Made by a program: the position numbers and the translations under genes. From NCBI GenBank assembly GCA_029884035.1, contig JAOUIM010000085.1, positions 1-11,055 on the forward strand: DNA of 11,055 nucleotides. Reading direction: 5' to 3'. This DNA comes from Aquincola sp. Lineage in GTDB: Bacteria; Pseudomonadota; Gammaproteobacteria; Burkholderiales; Burkholderiaceae_C. Below the pieces are notes generated by a model. That model ran no database searches. It saw only the letters and a program-made list of their open reading frames with translations, and had not been told where the DNA came from. This document shows positions 1 through 6,361 of this stretch, one piece after another; within the stretch, counting starts at the first letter, position 1, and the number at the start of each line of letters is the position of its first letter.

Positions 1-5
1 GGAGG
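1..5 (+). promoter_or_regulatory. Ribosome binding site of the CsgG-like gene
   Basis: GGAGG sits 7 nt before the ATG at 13. It supports that start over the ATG at 6, which opens a different frame with no recognisable protein. The promoter lies outside the window. Confidence 0.75.
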
Positions 6-12
6 ATGGCCC

Positions 13-1032
13 ATGACTGCCCGCACCGCACTTGCCCTTGGCACCCTCATGTATATGACCGCAGCCGGCGCGCAGACCCTCGGCGAGGGCGGGTCGGTGG
101 TCCAGGGCGGCGCAGGTCCACAGGGAGCGACCAACGCCAGCGCGCAGCTCGAAAAGTGCGATGCCCCGAAGGGCACGATCGCGGTGGTGGAGGCGCAAAA
201 CCAGGTGATCGCGGCGCTCGGCCGCTACGGGCTGCAGTCGCCCACCGGGCTGATCCGCATGATCATCCAGCAGTCCAACTGCTTCCAGGTCGTCGAGCGC
301 GGTGTCGCGATGCAGAACATGATGCAGGAACGCGCGCTGGCGGCCGGCGGCCAGATGCAGTCCGACCAGAACATCGGCAAGGGCCAGATGGTGGCGGCCG
401 ACTTCATCGTCACGCCCAACGTGGTGTTCAGCGAGAACAACGCAGGCGGTGTGGGCGGGGCGATCGGCGGCCTGATGGGACGCCTCGGCGGCGCCGGTGC
501 GGTCGTGGGCACGCTGGCCGGCGGCTTGAAGTTCAAGGAGGCGCAGACCAGCATGCTGCTGGCCGACACCCGTTCGGGCATCCAGGTGGCCGCCGCCGAG
601 GGCAGCGCGAAGCAGACCGACTTCGCTCTGGGCGGCGCGCTGTTCGGCGGTGGTGGCGGGGCGGCGCTGGGCGGCTACACCAATACCAACGAAGGCAAGG
701 TGATCACTGCGTCGTTCCTCGACAACTGGAACAACATCGTGCGATCGATCCGCAACAACCCGAGCCTGATCCAGGCGAAGGCCGGCGTGGCCTCACAGGC
801 GAATGCGACCAACAGCGTGCAGGCCGGCGCGGCCAACGCAGGCGACGTCATGATCGCCAAGATCGCCGGCGTGAAGGTGCTCAAGGCACCCGCCGACAGC
901 GCAGGCGAACTGATGGCGCTGTCGAAGACCGACGAGGTGCTCTACCTCGGCGAAGAAAAGAACGGTTTCGTCAAGGTGACATCGCCGAAGGGCGACGGCT
1001 GGGTCAAGAAGCTGCTGTTGAAGAAGCCTTGA
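13..1032 (+). CDS. Secreted CsgG/HfaB-like protein with C-terminal SH3-like domain
   Basis: The product is 339 aa. Residues 1-20 look like a Sec signal peptide with a likely cleavage at AGA-QT. There is no lipobox cysteine, so unlike CsgG itself it does not look like a lipoprotein. The mature part (about 50-245) resembles CsgG/HfaB-type proteins of betaproteobacteria: a strand near TIAVVEAQ, a helix with IRMIIQQSNCFQVVERG, and MVAADFIVTPNVVFSENN. Two glycine-rich segments follow, at about 145-171 and 207-221. Two cysteines, C49 and C90, could form a disulfide in the periplasm. Residues about 250-277 are an Ala/Asn/Gln-rich linker. Residues about 278-336 look like a bacterial SH3 domain, with VLKAPADSAGELMALSKTDEVLYLGEEKNGFVKV and a final GWVKK. 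Such domains often bind cell wall, so a periplasmic or outer-membrane envelope role is inferred. No curli genes are visible nearby, so a curli secretion role is not supported. Family call fairly sure, function unknown. Confidence 0.8.
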   Translation: MTARTALALGTLMYMTAAGAQTLGEGGSVVQGGAGPQGATNASAQLEKCDAPKGTIAVVEAQNQVIAALGRYGLQSPTGLIRMIIQQSNCFQVVERGVAMQNMMQERALAAGGQMQSDQNIGKGQMVAADFIVTPNVVFSENNAGGVGGAIGGLMGRLGGAGAVVGTLAGGLKFKEAQTSMLLADTRSGIQVAAAEGSAKQTDFALGGALFGGGGGAALGGYTNTNEGKVITASFLDNWNNIVRSIRNNPSLIQAKAGVASQANATNSVQAGAANAGDVMIAKIAGVKVLKAPADSAGELMALSKTDEVLYLGEEKNGFVKVTSPKGDGWVKKLLLKKP

Positions 1033-1041
1033 GCATTCCAG

Positions 1042-1060
1042 GCGCCGGTCCTACCGGTGC
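1042..1060. terminator. Possible bidirectional hairpin between convergent genes
   Basis: GCGCCGGT (1042-1049) pairs with ACCGGTGC (1053-1060) around a 3-nt loop, giving an 8-bp stem with one G-T wobble. It lies between the two convergent stop codons and covers the hydratase stop at 1051-1053. Neither strand has a T-run after the stem, so it is not a classical intrinsic terminator. It may still act as a 3'-end barrier. Confidence 0.35.
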
Positions 1061-1845
1061 TTGAAGGCGGCCTTTCGCTTCGCGACGAAGGCAGCCATGC
1101 CTTCCTTCTGGTCTTCGGTCGCGAACAGCGAATGGAAAGCCAGCCGCTCGTGGGCCACACCCTCGGCGAGGCCCGACTCGAAGGCACGATTGACGCATTG
1201 CTTAGCCAGCATGACCGCTGGCAGGCCGTAGCCGCAGATCGTGCCCGCAGCCGACAGTGCCTCGGCCAGCAGGACATCGGCCGGGACAACGCGGCTCACG
1301 AGCCCGGCACGCTCGGCTTCGGCCGCGTCGATCATGCGTGCGGTCAGGATCATGTCCATTGCCTTGCTCTTGCCCACCGCGCGCGGCAGGCGCTGGGTGC
1401 CGCCGGCACCCGGGATGATGCCGATCTTGATCTCGGGTTGGCCGAACTTCGCGGTATCGGCGGCGATGATGAAGTCGCACATCATCGCCAGCTCGCAGCC
1501 GCCACCGAGGGCGAACCCCGCCACTGCGGCGATCACCGGCTTGCGCACGGCACGCAACTGCTCCCAGTTGCGGGTGATGTAGTTGCCCATGAAGGCATCC
1601 ATGTACGAATAGCTCGCCATGGCGCCGATGTCGGCGCCAGCGGCAAAGGCCTTCTCGCTGCCCGTGATGACGATGCAACCGACGGTGGCGTCTGCTTCGG
1701 CCGCCGCCAGTGCATGCCCGAGTTCATCCATCAACGTGTCGTTGAGCGCATTGAGCTGCTTGGGGCGATGCAGCGTGATCAGCATCGTCGCCAGGTCGGT
1801 GCCCTCGTGGCTGCGGCGTTCGACGATCAGGCAAGTCGGGTTCAT
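1051..1845 (-). CDS. Enoyl-CoA hydratase (crotonase family)
   Basis: The product is 264 aa, the usual length for a monofunctional enoyl-CoA hydratase. It adds water across the 2,3 double bond of enoyl-CoA in fatty-acid or amino-acid beta-oxidation, in the cytoplasm. The crotonase landmarks are in order: HRPKQLNALN near 26-35, the CoA and oxyanion-hole segment AFAAGADIGAM at 66-76, GGGCELAMMCD at 114-124 with the first catalytic glutamate E118, and FGQPEIKIGIIPGAGGTQRL at 134-153 with the second, E138. Both glutamates mark a true hydratase rather than an isomerase-only or dehalogenase member. The C-terminus is the usual EGMAAFVAKRKAAFKHR-type tail. I chose the ATG at 1845 because residues upstream of it in the frame do not resemble the family. 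No clear Shine-Dalgarno is visible. Substrate chain length cannot be told. The gene is divergent from 1977-2555 and probably transcribed from the 1846-1976 region. Confidence 0.95.
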   Translation of the reverse strand: MNPTCLIVERRSHEGTDLATMLITLHRPKQLNALNDTLMDELGHALAAAEADATVGCIVITGSEKAFAAGADIGAMASYSYMDAFMGNYITRNWEQLRAVRKPVIAAVAGFALGGGCELAMMCDFIIAADTAKFGQPEIKIGIIPGAGGTQRLPRAVGKSKAMDMILTARMIDAAEAERAGLVSRVVPADVLLAEALSAAGTICGYGLPAVMLAKQCVNRAFESGLAEGVAHERLAFHSLFATEDQKEGMAAFVAKRKAAFKHR

Positions 1846-1887
1846 GGTGAATGTCTCGGTCTGGGCAATGCGCGTTGCGGTGGTGGC

Positions 1888-1893
1888 ACTATA
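1888..1893 (-). promoter_or_regulatory. Possible -10 element for the enoyl-CoA hydratase gene
   Basis: On the minus strand this reads TATAGT, five of six matches to the sigma-70 -10 consensus, about 43 nt before the ATG at 1845. No good -35 lies at 16-19 bp, and the spacer position is filled by the palindrome at 1894-1909. A promoter that needs an activator is possible. Seen in sequence, function inferred. Confidence 0.35.
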
Positions 1894-1909
1894 CGTGCGC
1901 AAGCGCACG
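1894..1909. repeat. 16-bp palindrome, candidate operator
   Basis: CGTGCGC-AA-GCGCACG is a perfect 7-bp inverted repeat around a 2-bp centre. It directly abuts the TATAGT hexamer of the hydratase side and lies in the divergent intergenic region. This is a typical place for a repressor or MerR-type activator site. No regulator gene is present in the window to assign it to. A chance GC-rich palindrome cannot be excluded. Confidence 0.45.
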
Positions 1910-1939
1910 GCGCGGCGCGAGACGGCGGACCGTCCAGGC

Positions 1940-1967
1940 TGGACATCGCGGCGCTCAGCGCTATCCT
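1940..1967 (+). promoter_or_regulatory. Possible promoter of the 1977 gene
   Basis: TGGACA (1940-1945) matches the -35 consensus at five of six bases. A 16-bp spacer is followed by TATCCT (1962-1967), a four-of-six -10. Transcription would then start about 1974-1977, at or just before the ATG at 1977, giving a leaderless or nearly leaderless mRNA. This fits the absence of a Shine-Dalgarno before that ATG. Confidence 0.35.
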
Positions 1968-1976
1968 GCTCGCCTG

Positions 1977-2555
1977 ATGGGCATCGTTTACCGCAAGACC
2001 GACAAGGGCCAGCGCGAGATCGAAACACGCGCGCACCGGCTCGTGCCGCGCATGCGTTCGGCGCTGATCCTCGTTGATGGCCGCAAGAGCGACGACGACC
2101 TCGCCAAGCTGATCCTCACCGATCCGGCAGGCGCGCTGACCTCGCTGCTGGCCGACGGTTTCATCGAAATCGTCCCACCGCCGGCCGACACGCCGATGGA
2201 GCGTCGCTCCGAGCCCCCCGTCGCACCGGTAACCGCCACCGTTGTGGCGCGCTTCGGCCCGATGCACCCGCATTCAAACGCCCCACCGGCGCCACAAGGG
2301 ACCACACCCCCGTCCGCGCAGGCGCCTGTACGCAAGCCCGTATCGATCGACTCGCTGCGGCGCGACGCGGTGCGCTTCCTGACCGACCAGATGGGCCCGT
2401 CGGCCGAGGGCATCGCCTTGAAACTCGAGCGGGCCAAGACGATGGCCGAGCTGCGGCCGCTGCTGGTCAGTGCCGCCCAGCTGCTCTCGAGCTTCCACGG
2501 CGCCGAGACGGCGCGCGCCTTCGCTGCGCGTTTCCTGCCCGACGACGGCGTCTGA
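1977..2555 (+). CDS. Conserved-looking protein of unknown function, two small domains joined by a Pro/Ala linker
   Basis: The product is 192 aa with no signal peptide or membrane segment, so it is probably cytoplasmic. I do not recognise a named family. Residues 1-66 (RMRSALILVDGRKSDDDLAKLI, then LTSLLADGFIEIV) have the helix-helix-strand pattern of small winged-helix-like domains, where a loaded 'DG+.s..dla' turn is followed by 'L..dGfIe'. Residues about 66-118 are a Pro/Ala-rich linker of low complexity. Residues about 119-187 are helical (SIDSLRRDAVRFLTDQMGPS, then IALKLERAKTMAELRPLLVS). This resembles the C-terminal helical segment of other betaproteobacterial hypothetical proteins whose role is unknown to me. 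The ATG at 1977 is preferred because MGIVYRKTDKGQREIETRAHR looks like a real N-terminus. The region before it has no Shine-Dalgarno. It is transcribed away from the hydratase and converges on the DUF3108 gene with a 13-bp gap. Confidence 0.8.
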   Translation: MGIVYRKTDKGQREIETRAHRLVPRMRSALILVDGRKSDDDLAKLILTDPAGALTSLLADGFIEIVPPPADTPMERRSEPPVAPVTATVVARFGPMHPHSNAPPAPQGTTPPSAQAPVRKPVSIDSLRRDAVRFLTDQMGPSAEGIALKLERAKTMAELRPLLVSAAQLLSSFHGAETARAFAARFLPDDGV

Positions 2556-2568
2556 TTCGGCGCCACAC

Positions 2569-3753
2569 TCAGCGCGACGGCAGCTCGGGCGCAGGCGGGG
2601 CGGCTTCCCGTTCCGTCTCGGCAGCGGCCTGCATCGGTGCCGCCTCCATCACCAGGTCGACGAAGGTATCCGTATCCTGCTGGATGCGGATACGCACCGG
2701 CAGGTACTGCAAGGTCGGTGCGAACCAGATCTCGGCGCTCAATTCACCACGGGGGCGCAACTCGGAGCGGCGCGGCTTGAGGTGGAAGGTGTCCAGCGGT
2801 CCCAGCGGCGTGTCCAGGCGTTCCTCGGCCACCACGTCGTAGATCCAGTGGTCCACTCGGCGCGGCAGCGCCAGCGGTACCGTGATCGCGTTGCCCACCT
2901 TCAAGAGGTCCGGTCGCGTCGTGAAGATCCAGGTGAGCTGCACGAACTGGCTCGCCGTGTCCTGCACGCCGGCGATGCTCTCGCGCAGGCTGCCATTGGC
3001 CAGCGTGATGGCGTGCGGAGCAAAGCTCATCGTGAGGCGTCGCGGCGACTGGAACGGCAGCTTCGTGACCTCGTCGTAGGTCCGCGGCACGAGGCCGGCG
3101 TCGCCGAGCACCCCGTCGCTGGTCATGCGGCGCGCCATCAGCGGAGCGAACGAAGGGCCGATCGCCACGTCCAGGTGCACCTGGTAGCGCTCGCCGAGTC
3201 GAACCCACTGCACCCGCGCATCGCCATGGACCTCGCCGCGGTAGTTGCCGCTCAGTTTGTAGGTCACTCGCGTGGACGGCGGCCACTCGAAGGACGGCGC
3301 CGCAGCGCTGGCCGGCGGTGCACTGGCCGGGGCCGCGATCGGTGGCGCCTCGGCACTCACAGTCGCGTCGGCGGGCCCTTCGACCATCGGCAGCTCGGGC
3401 GTTGGCACCGAATCGCGCGGGGCCGGCTCGGTCACCGCCTCAGCCATCGTCGGCAAAGGTGCCGATGCGGACGGCGGAGGCGGCGCGGCGCGGGACGCCG
3501 GCCGTCGACGCGCGCGAGGCAACGGCGCCGGCGCGGGCGCGGGCGCGGCGCTGGGTGCCAGCGAGCGCACAAACGCCACCTCGATCCGCTCGGCAGGCGG
3601 CTTGTCGCCCGGCCCGAAACCGACCAGTGAGTCCTCGACCCAGCGCACCACGCCGCTGTGCGCAAGCAGCACGATCGCCACCACCAGCGCCCAGCGCAGG
3701 CCGCGTGATCGACGGCGCGCGGCATCACGCTGGGGCGCGGCGGCCCCCGACAT
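2569..3753 (-). CDS. DUF3108 domain protein with N-terminal membrane anchor and Pro/Ala linker
   Basis: The product is 394 aa. An Arg-rich N-terminus (RDAARRRSRGLR) precedes one hydrophobic helix at about 21-37 (WALVVAIVLLAHSGVV), typical of an uncleaved inner-membrane anchor with the rest in the periplasm. Residues about 66-158 are a Pro/Ala-rich spacer, including an (Ala-Pro) run at 70-77, similar in look to the TonB periplasmic linker. Residues about 159-372 form the DUF3108 domain: STRVTYKLSGNYRGEVHGDA, MARRMTSDGVLGDAGLVPRTY, PLGPLDTFHLKPRR and a final EIWFAPTLQYLPVRIRI. The domain is known as a periplasmic beta-rich fold with no proven reaction. Its ATG shares one base with the stop of the upstream M61 gene (TGATG), so translational coupling is likely. 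I chose this start because residues upstream of it in the frame are the shadow of the M61 gene. No intrinsic terminator is evident after the stop. Confidence 0.85.
   Translation of the reverse strand: MSGAAAPQRDAARRRSRGLRWALVVAIVLLAHSGVVRWVEDSLVGFGPGDKPPAERIEVAFVRSLAPSAAPAPAPAPLPRARRRPASRAAPPPPSASAPLPTMAEAVTEPAPRDSVPTPELPMVEGPADATVSAEAPPIAAPASAPPASAAAPSFEWPPSTRVTYKLSGNYRGEVHGDARVQWVRLGERYQVHLDVAIGPSFAPLMARRMTSDGVLGDAGLVPRTYDEVTKLPFQSPRRLTMSFAPHAITLANGSLRESIAGVQDTASQFVQLTWIFTTRPDLLKVGNAITVPLALPRRVDHWIYDVVAEERLDTPLGPLDTFHLKPRRSELRPRGELSAEIWFAPTLQYLPVRIRIQQDTDTFVDLVMEAAPMQAAAETEREAAPPAPELPSR
3531..3551. repeat. Short hexanucleotide microsatellite coding (Ala-Pro)n
   Basis: The plus strand shows imperfect repeats of a GCGGGC unit inside the DUF3108 gene. 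On the coding strand they read as alternating GCG and CCG/CCC codons for the Ala-Pro run at about residues 70-77. Because the unit is 6 nt, slippage would change linker length without shifting the frame. Confidence 0.5.
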
Positions 3754-5486
3754 CAGGTGCCGATCCACGCCCGGCGCAAAGCCGCCACCGCCTTGGGGGC
3801 CGCCGCCGCAGGCCGCAGGGCGAGCACATGCGACGGCGTCGGGTCCGGTTTCAGCGTGAGCGTGACCAGCCGCTGGTCGCGCACCACGAGCAGCTCGAAA
3901 GCTGCCCCCGGCACCAGCCATTGCTGCGCCTCGTCCAGCCGCCGCAGCCGCCAGCCGTCGACGGCCAGCAACTCGTCGCCAGCCGACACACCGGCGCGCG
4001 CGGCGGGGCTGCCGGCCAGCACCTGCTTGACCAGGATGCCCGCGCCGCTTTCAACCACCCGAAGGCCCAGCGCCGCGGCGAACCCCGGCTTGTCGCGGTG
4101 CATCTCGATGCCGAAAGCCTCCAGCAGCGACGGCACGGGCAGATCCGCAGTGCCATGCACCCACGATGCGATCTCGCGCGAGTACGGCCGGCCCCCGACC
4201 GCCTCGAACGCCACTGCGATGTCCGCCTCGCTCACGCACGCTCCGCCGCAGGCAACCCACAGCTGCCGCATCACTGCATCGAGCGTGCCACGCCCCTCGC
4301 GCCGCAGCGTGAGGTCGAACGCCAACGCAACGAGCGCACCCTTCGTGTAGTAGCTCACCGTCGCGTTCGGGGTGTTCTCGTCGCTGCGGTAGTACTTCAC
4401 CCAGGCATCGAAGCTCGCCTGCGCGACGCTCTGGACATGGCGCCCGGGCGTCGCCGCCACGCCATTGAGCGTCTTGGACACGAGACCCAGGTAACGCGGC
4501 GCGTCGATCGCGCCGGCACGCAGCAAGAGCAGGTCATCGTAGTAGGACGTGAAGCCTTCGAAGAACCAGAGCAGGTCGGTGTAGTTCTCTCGCGCGTAGT
4601 CGATACTCGCCAGTGCCGCTGGCCTCAGCCGCTTGACATTCCAGGCATGGAAGTACTCGTGTGAAATCAGCCCGAGCAGCGTCACATAGCCCTCGGTCAG
4701 CGCCGTGACTCCCACCTGGGGCAGTTCGCGCCGCCGCGCGATCAGCGCCGTGCTGGCGCGGTGCTCGAGTCCGCCGTAGCCGTCGTCGACGGCGTTGAGC
4801 AAGAAAACGTAGCGATCGAAAGGCGGTTTCGGCTTGCGCGTGCCATGCCAGAACTCGATCTGGGTCTCGCAGATGCGTCTGGCATCGGCCACGAGCCGAT
4901 CGCCATCGAATCCGGGCCATGCACCGGTGACGACGAATTCATGCGCCACCCCATGTGCCTTGAAACCGCCACGCCAGAAGCGGCCGAGCTCGAACGGGTG
5001 GTCGACCAGTTCATCGTAGTCGGCCGCCACATGCGCGAGACCCTCGCGCCGCATCGCGGTGGCGACCGTCCAGCCGCGCGGCAGGCCGGAAATCGACACG
5101 CGGTGTGTCGTGCCCTCCTGGCCCTCGACGCGAAGAAACAGGCTGGTGCCGTTGAAGAAGCCGCGGCTGGCGTCGAGAAATGCCGTCCGCACCGAGGTGT
5201 CGAAAGCATAGACAAGGTAGCTCACCGTGAGTGGACCGCGCGTGCCGCACTCGGCCTGCCAGGTCGTCTTGTCGAGTTGCTTCAGCGTGACCGGGCGCGC
5301 ACCCTGCAGCGCCTCCATGCGAAAGACATGGCGGCCGAACTCGCGCACCATGTAGCTGCCGGGAATCCAGACCGGCAAGGACAGCCGTTGGGCGGCGGCT
5401 GGCCGCGCGACCGTCAGCGTGATGCGGAACTGGTGAGCGTGCAGGTCATGCAGCTCGACGCGATAGCGAATGGGGGCGGTCGGCAT
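3753..5486 (-). CDS. M61 family metallopeptidase (glycyl aminopeptidase-like) with PDZ domain
   Basis: The product is 577 aa, within the normal range for M61 peptidases. The N-terminal part is a beta-rich domain containing the family signature PVWIPGSYMVREFGRHV at about 38-54. The catalytic domain has GGLEH at 238-242, the M61 counterpart of the exopeptidase GxMEN motif of M1 enzymes. The zinc motif HEYFH follows at 276-280 with AWNVKRLRP after it, so H276 and H280 are zinc ligands and E277 the general base. The third ligand is probably E310 in FFEGFTSYY. A PDZ domain lies at about 475-545 (GILVKQVLAGSPAARAGVSA, GDELLAVDGW). No signal peptide is visible, so a cytoplasmic location is likely. 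Known members release N-terminal glycine or alanine from peptides; the substrate here is unknown. The ATG at 5486 starts directly at the conserved YRVELHDLHAH, but no Shine-Dalgarno precedes it. The SDR gene lies 83 bp upstream. Confidence 0.92.
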   Translation of the reverse strand: MPTAPIRYRVELHDLHAHQFRITLTVARPAAAQRLSLPVWIPGSYMVREFGRHVFRMEALQGARPVTLKQLDKTTWQAECGTRGPLTVSYLVYAFDTSVRTAFLDASRGFFNGTSLFLRVEGQEGTTHRVSISGLPRGWTVATAMRREGLAHVAADYDELVDHPFELGRFWRGGFKAHGVAHEFVVTGAWPGFDGDRLVADARRICETQIEFWHGTRKPKPPFDRYVFLLNAVDDGYGGLEHRASTALIARRRELPQVGVTALTEGYVTLLGLISHEYFHAWNVKRLRPAALASIDYARENYTDLLWFFEGFTSYYDDLLLLRAGAIDAPRYLGLVSKTLNGVAATPGRHVQSVAQASFDAWVKYYRSDENTPNATVSYYTKGALVALAFDLTLRREGRGTLDAVMRQLWVACGGACVSEADIAVAFEAVGGRPYSREIASWVHGTADLPVPSLLEAFGIEMHRDKPGFAAALGLRVVESGAGILVKQVLAGSPAARAGVSAGDELLAVDGWRLRRLDEAQQWLVPGAAFELLVVRDQRLVTLTLKPDPTPSHVLALRPAAAAPKAVAALRRAWIGT

Positions 5487-5569
5487 GGGCCGGCATTGTC
5501 GCCGTTGGCCGGATCCGGACCCCCGCTCCCGAGTGCCTTCGTCGACGATCGACACCGTCGACCGTCCGC

Positions 5570-6358
5570 TCAGAACGTGCCCGGAAAGTTGCCCCCGTCG
5601 AGCAGGATGTTCTGACCCGTGAGGTAGCCCGCGTGCGCGCTGCACACGAAGGCGCAAAGCGCACCGAATTCGTCGGCATGGCCCACCCGCTGCGCGGGAA
5701 TCGATTTCGCCCGCGCCGCTGTGAGTGCTTCGATGGTCTGGCCGGTCTTCTGGGCGGCGCCCTGCATCGTCTTGCGCAGGCGATCGGTGTCGAACGCGCC
5801 GGGCAGCAGATTGTTGATCGTGACGTTGCGCCCGGCCAGCTTCGGCTGGCGAGCCAGCCCGGCGACGAAGCCCGTGAGCCCCGAGCGCGCGCCGTTGGAC
5901 AGGCCGAGGATGTCGATCGGCGCCTTCACCGCGCCCGACGTGATGTTCACGACGCGGCCGAATCCACGCTCGGCCATCGCGTCGACCGTGGCCTTCATCA
6001 GCTCGATCGGCGTGAGCATGTTGGCATCGAGCGCCGCGATCCAGGCCGCGCGATCCCAATCGCGGAAATCGCCCGGCGGCGGACCGCCGGCATTGTTGAT
6101 CAGGATGTCGACCTGTGGCATGGCCGCGAGTGCCGCAGCGCGGCCTTCGGGCGTGGTGATGTCGCCGGTCACCGACCGCACCTGCACGCCCGTGTTGAGG
6201 ACCCGAAGTTCGGCCACCGTAGCCTCGAGGGCTTCGGCGCCTCGCGCGGTGATCACGACGTTGACGCCCTCGCTCACCAGCGCACGCGCACAGCCCTTGC
6301 CGAGCCCCTTGCTCGCCGCGCATACCAGCGCCCACCTGCCTGCAATGCCGAGATCCAT
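5570..6358 (-). CDS. Atypical SDR-family oxidoreductase (FabG-like) with altered catalytic residues
   Basis: The product is 262 aa, a normal SDR length. The Rossmann fold is clear: WALVCAASKGLGKGCARAL at 9-27, D66 in VTGDIT, NNAG at 88-91, N113 in ALDANM, and NITSG at 138-142 with the usual catalytic serine S141. However, the YxxxK motif is replaced. Thirteen residues after S141, where Tyr is expected, the sequence reads SNGAR (154-158), so Tyr is Ser and Lys is Arg. In the cofactor loop the usual TGxxxGxG reads CAASKGLG, with Ala in place of the first Gly. This matches a known FabG-like SDR subgroup that deviates from both motifs. It may have different chemistry or bind without reducing. The C-terminus GYLTGQNILLDGGNFPGTF is standard. 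A strong ribosome binding site lies 6 nt before the ATG, inside the end of the DMT gene. Confidence 0.9.
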   Translation of the reverse strand: MDLGIAGRWALVCAASKGLGKGCARALVSEGVNVVITARGAEALEATVAELRVLNTGVQVRSVTGDITTPEGRAAALAAMPQVDILINNAGGPPPGDFRDWDRAAWIAALDANMLTPIELMKATVDAMAERGFGRVVNITSGAVKAPIDILGLSNGARSGLTGFVAGLARQPKLAGRNVTINNLLPGAFDTDRLRKTMQGAAQKTGQTIEALTAARAKSIPAQRVGHADEFGALCAFVCSAHAGYLTGQNILLDGGNFPGTF

Positions 6359-6361
6359 CGC

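Noticed and set aside
6..1064. 352-aa open frame in another frame over the CsgG-like gene
   Set aside because: It is Arg/Gly-rich with no recognisable domain, and the frame starting at 13 has a ribosome binding site, a signal peptide and family motifs.
1057..1977. 306-aa plus-strand open frame opposite the enoyl-CoA hydratase
   Set aside because: Full crotonase motifs are on the minus strand. The antisense frame is His/Ala/Arg-rich without domains, as usual in GC-rich DNA.
2556..2568. Terminator between the convergent unknown gene and the DUF3108 gene
   Set aside because: The 13-bp gap and its flanks show only 4-bp inverted matches and no T-run.
2470..3630. 386-aa plus-strand open frame opposite the DUF3108 gene
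   Set aside because: Compositionally biased, no motif, and it conflicts with a clear minus-strand protein.
3318..4664. 448-aa plus-strand open frame opposite the M61 and DUF3108 genes
   Set aside because: It runs antisense across two real genes and is Arg/Pro/His-rich without domain signals.
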